DNA of 64,000 nucleotides from contig CP136063.1 in NCBI GenBank assembly GCA_032622095.1, positions 268,389,426-268,453,425 of the forward strand, read 5' to 3'. The stretch is from Siphonodentalium dalli. Taxonomy: Eukaryota > Mollusca > Scaphopoda > Gadilida > Siphonodentaliidae. Each line of letters begins with the position of its first letter. Within the stretch, counting starts at the first letter, position 1. The notes below the pieces were generated by a model. That model saw only the letters and a list, made by a program, of their open reading frames with translations. It was not told where the DNA came from and made no database searches. Made by a program: the position numbers and the translations under genes. Shown in pieces: positions 59,715 through 64,000 of the stretch.

Positions 59715-59965
59715 TTGTTTATGTTGACAAATCGCAAAACTTTCGATAAATTGCAAACATCTTTACGATACGCAAAATAAATCGCACACATCAAAAACAT
59801 ATTCACGATAGATCTCAAACATACTTGCAATTTTATATAATAGATAAAACAAAATCGCAAACACCTTTGCGATAAAAACTGTAGTACTTTGCGATAATCA
59901 CAAACATAATCTATAAGGTATTTGTCGCAAGTTGTGTTTGTGATTCATCGCAGTCAAAGATATTA
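59715..59965. repeat. Relative of the GCGATAAA satellite
   Basis: ACAAATCGCAAAACTTTCGA, AAATCGCAAACACCTTTGCG and TTTGCGATAATCACAAACAT; the same sub-repeat as 53.4-54.5 kb but without the 320-bp unit. Confidence 0.65.
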
Positions 59966-60827
59966 CAAAGAATGAAAGTTGTTGAAGTTGTTCCAAACCC
60001 CACTGTTTTTTGTATCAATCAAGACTTTTCAACTTTACATATTTAAACCGAAATAAAATTTGGATAAACTTTGTCACTAATGACTGAAGCTAATTTTTTA
60101 TCAGAAACTGCGATAACTGAGTTCGGGTGATTGAAGAAGATATCAATAAATCAGCTGATCGATCACTCGAAAACTTAGACGAAATTAGTTGTATGCCAAA
60201 TTACGATCATATACAGGTAATCTTACCAGAATACAGCCCGGAATTTCTGACTAGAAGCGGCTAGTAGTAGAATATTCATAAAAATGTCGGCTCCCACAAC
60301 AGTAAGGTATGCGGCTAATCACGTGACCACATAATGAGACATAATCCACCCAGCGGAAAAAAACAACTGTTCTAAATTATGTGCACTGACTATACACATG
60401 GATATTACATCTGAAGTACTGTGATAATGAAATACAAAATCTTTGAAGGTGTTTGAATAATATAGCCGTGTATCACTAATTTACCATTTGTTATTCCTTT
60501 TCATAAAGATAAAATTAAACAAACCGAAGATAATATGATTAAAAAAATTAAAGCATGAATTATAGCAATAAGTTACCAGGGTACGTTATACCTGTGATAG
60601 TTACGTTACGAACACGATGTTTCCCTACCGTATTGTGGTAATTGTTACTGCTATATTCTGCGCAGTGGCCGACAGGAAGTCACGTGTCAATTTCGCTAAA
60701 TAGCGTACACTCTTCCTGAACTTCCTCTCATCGTATAGCAAATATAGACAAATTACATGACGGTATTCACCTGCCTTATGTATAAACAACCACGCTCGCC
60801 TGCGGCTAGCTGGTGGTTGCTATAACA

Positions 60828-60970
60828 TGTAACTTGTACACAGTTTATAGCGGGATTTAAACAAAACTCGTACAGTTAGTTAGGTCTGAATCTGATGTAA
60901 GACTTGATCCAAACCTACTGTGCTTGACTCGTTTTGTAAAATCCGTTATAAACTTGGGACGAGTTGCAGA
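60828..60970. repeat. Fold-back MITE, family 1, copy 3
   Basis: Arms include GTTTATAGCGGGATTT and AAATCCGTTATAAAC, with AAAACTCGTACAGT and the complement-like GTGCTTGACTCGTTTT. Followed by CAGATCCTCAATATAT. More diverged than copy 1. Confidence 0.7.
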
Positions 60971-61588
60971 TCCTCAATATATCGCACAGCTACCACCTTG
61001 TTCATTGTGGGATAGGGACTGCATTTATAACCGATTAACTATGCAATGTATATACATCATATTACTGGTATCATAATCATACTTCCTATCACACGCATCT
61101 CATGTTTTGCCCCATGCAAACTGCAGGGCAAAGTTGAGTCAGCTGCTATATCATACGTTGACATTACCATTGCCACCACGTGCACATCACATATTTTATT
61201 TAAAACTGCTGTCTGTTTCGATTCATTTTGCATTATTCTGAAACTGAACAGTCCATAATCATTTGGGAATTGGCTAGATCAAATCAGAATAAATTGCAAC
61301 CGACAAAACTCGTGAAAAAACAACAATTTTTTTCATTCAATTACATTCATATATTCGTGATGGCAATGATCAGACCACCGTATACGTAGCGCGCGAACTG
61401 AATGTGCCTAGGTATGGTCTACCCGACTAAGTCAGATATGAAACCACACAACAACTAGAGGTCTGATTCCATGTACTCAGATATAATTCCATTGTATCAC
61501 ATTCCATATGTGTGTTTTGTGTATAGGTGTGCTACTCTTCGTGTAAATGCATACTGGTGCTTTATGATCTGATGGTGGATTTGAACTG
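60971..61588. other. No gene recognised
   Basis: AT-rich, no supported ORF. Confidence 0.35.
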
Positions 61589-61703
61589 GCATCTCTAAAT
61601 AGGATGTACATGTATACTCCTTTTTATGTGGATGGTTAATCATCAGACTCTCATTAACCATCCACATAAAAGGAGTATACATGTACATCCTATTTAGAGA
61701 TGC
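61589..61703. repeat. Near-perfect hairpin, 51-bp arms
   Basis: GCATCTCTAAATAGGATGTA (left, 61,589 on) to GATGGTTAAT, 12-base loop CATCAGACTCTC, then the complement up to 61,703. Only one or two differences (a T run). Could be a young MITE or a structured RNA locus. Confidence 0.85.
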
Positions 61704-61709
61704 TTTTTA

Positions 61710-62536
61710 ATTCACACAAAACAGGATGACGAATTGTTAAATTAGTTCCGGCTCTTAATTAAATAGGTAAAGCAGTCACGTGGGTGGTGTGAGATAGATG
61801 GTCACGTGTTATGTGAGACAGGGAAATCTCACCCAGTTATCTCACACTGGCTGCCTGTGCTAAAGTGTTTAGGCGGTGGGAGAAAGGGAAATCTCGCCCA
61901 ACTATCTCACACGGGCTACCTGTGCTAAAGTGTGTACGGGTGGGAGAAATCGATAATATTAATATCACCCGTATTCATCCGCGCTAGAATTAAAAGTGAT
62001 TAGGTTTCTTGATGAAAGACTAAGTTAAAAGTCCCTGAGTGTTCAGTTTGTAAATAAAAATGTGATTTATGATAAATTAATATTAGTGTGTTAAACATAC
62101 TATGATGTTAACCGCTTTATCCCTCAGCCAATATGTCTGAAAAATGGAACCTTTCTAACATGCACAAGCTCATTGCCAAGATTGTGCTTGATATACAAAT
62201 TTGCTCTCTTTTCTCTTCCTTCGAGTTGTGTCATGGACTCATAGTCCAACTGAGCGGAGCATATAATAAACAGAACATCTACACTTTTGGTTGGACATGG
62301 TAATTATCTCATTCGTGATGACAAAAAAATGAATTTCCACTCATGAGATAATTCTCACATCCAACCAAAAAGTGTAGATATCCTCTTTCTCCCACCCTAC
62401 ACATGTTAGCATATGTAGCCCGTGTGAGATAGCTGGGTGAGATTTCCCTGTCTCACATAACACGTGACCACCATCTATCTCACCCCACCCACGTGAGCTA
62501 ATTTAAAAATCCGTCATCATGTTGGGTGTGAACTGA
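61710..62536. mobile_element. Element with long terminal inverted repeats
   Basis: Left TIR 61,710-61,880 and right TIR about 62,386-62,536. Shared strings: TTCACAC, ATGACG, TTAAATTAG, CACGTGGGTGG, TGAGATAGATGGTCACGTGT, GAGACAGGGAAATCTCACCC and GCTA-A-GTGT. The left TIR has about 28 extra bases and an internal duplication of about 67 bp (GGGAAATCTC-CCCA at 61,822 and 61,888). A smaller fold-back (62,274-62,383, ACATCTACACTTTTGGTTGG and its complement) sits next to the right TIR. No transposase. Confidence 0.75.
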
Positions 62537-62849
62537 AACAATGGCTACCAACCAGTTACGCTTCGCGTTTCAAGAAAATAAATACGGACGAATTCGTGGA
62601 CGCTAATACACATGGAGATACGCCTCGAACATGTTAATCACGAAGAACCTTTAACATAACCTCACTTGCAGACGTTGAGTTGCACAACATGCAATATCAG
62701 CGACTAATTGTGCGAACACATTCCATAAAAACAGAAGGCCCCCAAAGCGAAACTGGCATGCATATTTCGTAACTCCTAATTAATATCCGATTCACAAATG
62801 ATGAACGAAATAGTTCCACATTCGAACGGTTCGTACTAACATTTGTCTG

Positions 62850-63517
62850 TCATAGTAGGGCGAATAACTGCATAATTTCTGCAAATGGTTATACAAGCAT
62901 GAAAGATGGCACGATTGATCAGTACCAATCACTGATCACAAAAAACCGGGGGCCACGCAAAAATCCAAAATGGCGGCCATTTTTCAAGATGGCCGCCAAA
63001 AGTCGCCGTCATAATTCAGGATTTCCATTTTACGCATCAATATTGGACTTTTAAATGGTCCAATACCACCAATTATACATATATAATGTGTCACAATTGA
63101 TAACTGAAGCATTTGAATGAATTATGAATATAAAATAGCTACAAGTTTGTTGACAAAATGGCCGCCAAAATACAATTTTTTTCATTATTTTCTGATATTT
63201 TACTTTATGCATATATCAACTTTGAAAAATTATATTTCTTGATATAATATGTGTTTATCAGAAGTATTTATGCTATTATTAGCTTACAAGAAGTAATCAA
63301 ATTAACATAGCATGATTATCCCACATTAAACGTCAACCAATGATAACATAGGTTTCGTGTTATTTTGGTGTTTATGCTCATTTTGCTATGTGTTTTTAGA
63401 TTTTAAAACTAAAGAGAACCCCAAAATATACGTGGAAATGACTATCAAAACTGTTTTTTTGACCTTTAATATAACATTATATGTAAATGTTATAAATCAA
63501 ATACAATACTTCAATTT
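62850..63517 (-). repeat. 3' flank of the nuclease-CXC element, right copy
   Basis: Reverse complement of about 1,158-1,862. Contains CCAAAATGGCGGCCAT and AAGATGGCCGCCAAAAG. Confidence 0.75.
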
Positions 63518-63766
63518 CTATTCTGATCGATTGAGTTCAGACTTTGAGCGAAGGTCATTACAATTGCATTTGCACAATGGAGAGCATGGCAGGCCAGCCC
63601 GTTTGCAACTGCATCGTTTTTTACAACCTTTTTTGCATCTACATTTTGTCAGCATTGTGCAGCTTTTGGCAACAAGCTCGAGAGTTGTCCACAAAACATC
63701 CCACACGTCTCCGAATTTCATCCAACCCCATTTACTTGGGTCGACCAAACTCTCTATATTCAGCAA
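63518..63766 (-). CDS. CXC (tesmin/TSO1-like) cysteine-rich domain, intact in this copy
   Basis: 82 codons, ending at the stop just below 63,520. Residues 42-69 hold nine cysteines in the pattern C-x-C-x3-C-x3-C-x-C-x6-C-x3-C-x-C-x-C (TKCRCKKGCKKRCSCKRAG, then PCSPLCKCNCND). Nine cysteines binding three zinc ions is known for CXC domains such as that of MSL2; DNA contact is the usual role. The preceding WMKFGDVWDVLWTTLE block is conserved in the left copy. The true protein starts upstream, so the ATG at 63,766 is only the first in this frame. On the minus strand this is the C-terminal part of the nuclease-like gene. Confidence 0.65.
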   Translation of the reverse strand: MLNIESLVDPSKWGWMKFGDVWDVLWTTLELVAKSCTMLTKCRCKKGCKKRCSCKRAGLPCSPLCKCNCNDLRSKSELNRSE

Positions 63767-64000
63767 GCAGTTTCCCCACTTGTATCCAGCCTGGTGTGCA
63801 GATCTTTTAATGTGCTGAAGTGGAGCAGCTTTGCTTTGACAAAAGCTTCAACCTTGCATGATTGACAGATTGACAATCACTAGAACGATCGTAAATTAGG
63901 TCGACAAACTTTTCGAGTTTTTGGAGATGTGGCGATGATATTTCTGCTATTATTCTTCCCTTTACCCTTGCACCCAGAAACGGTGTCGCAACCAGTAAAC
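63767..64000 (-). pseudogene. Broken nuclease-like region, right copy, runs off the window
   Basis: Minus strand from base 64,000: FTGCDTVSGCKGKGK is kept, then about 65 nt present in the left copy (806-868 plus two bases) are missing, which shifts the frame to a stop. In the shifted register SPHLQKLE-like codons, a block absent from the left copy, and a further stop (in CACATTAAAAG) are seen. The two copies are thus damaged at different sites. Confidence 0.65.

Overview
The window looks like repeat-dominated nuclear DNA from a eukaryote, most likely a marine invertebrate and probably a mollusc. The sequence is AT-rich with no operons and no dense coding. It is full of short palindromic elements, minisatellites and the microsatellite-like motif ACATGTACATGTA. 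Two motifs I associate from memory with bivalve repeats recur: GGGCCATAACTCTG-like strings (near 28.55, 28.83, 30.0 and 31.66 kb) and the tail CCATGGCAATAGCTCAAACT. The taxonomic call is an inference and was not tested by any search. I see no intact conserved host gene.

Ends of the window. Positions 1-1,862 and about 62,850-64,000 are inverted copies of one sequence. It encodes a protein with acidic motifs resembling a FEN1/XPG-type 5'-nuclease core, followed by a nine-cysteine CXC (tesmin/TSO1-like) tail. Both copies run off the window and both are broken, but at different places.

1.9-16 kb. Fold-back palindromes, a 544-bp inverted-repeat element with another repeat in its loop, and short tandem arrays lead into a 4.4-kb Helentron/'pearl'-like element (5,397-9,823). 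Its core is a higher-order satellite with a 963-bp period built from about 160-bp monomers. Then come an AT-rich palindromic minisatellite, a TTAA-ended MITE, a three-copy tandem repeat of about 172 bp, and long stretches where I see nothing.

19-27 kb and 47-49.5 kb. Blocks of an unrecognised multicopy sequence are shuffled here: order B-A-C at 19.2-21.3 kb, C-D-B at 25.3-27.2 kb, and A-D at 47.3-48.6 kb, followed by a divergent relative at 48.75-49.33 kb. Read on the minus strand they carry coding traces: an 83-aa ORF with a poly(A) signal, a 192-aa ORF, and a shared EASGDR motif with basic tracts and Ser/Asn-rich tails. The function is unknown.

27-46 kb. This is a dense, nested landscape of non-autonomous DNA transposons: piggyBac-like (TTAA), mariner-like (TA), hAT-like (CAGGG) and Harbinger-like (TTA) elements, with two more copies of the pearl-like repeat and a 5S rRNA-derived fragment.

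49.8-62.5 kb. This part holds tRNA-like SINE remnants, a satellite of about 320 bp rich in TTTGCGATTTATCGCAAA-type palindromes (with a relative at 59.7 kb), a fourth pearl-like fragment, a degenerate tandem array, a 254-bp palindromic MITE, a perfect-looking 51-bp hairpin and an element of about 825 bp with long terminal inverted repeats.

The window is therefore mainly a record of transposon accumulation. The parts most worth study are the nuclease-CXC family, the higher-order satellite inside a Helentron-like element, and the unrecognised multicopy gene family.
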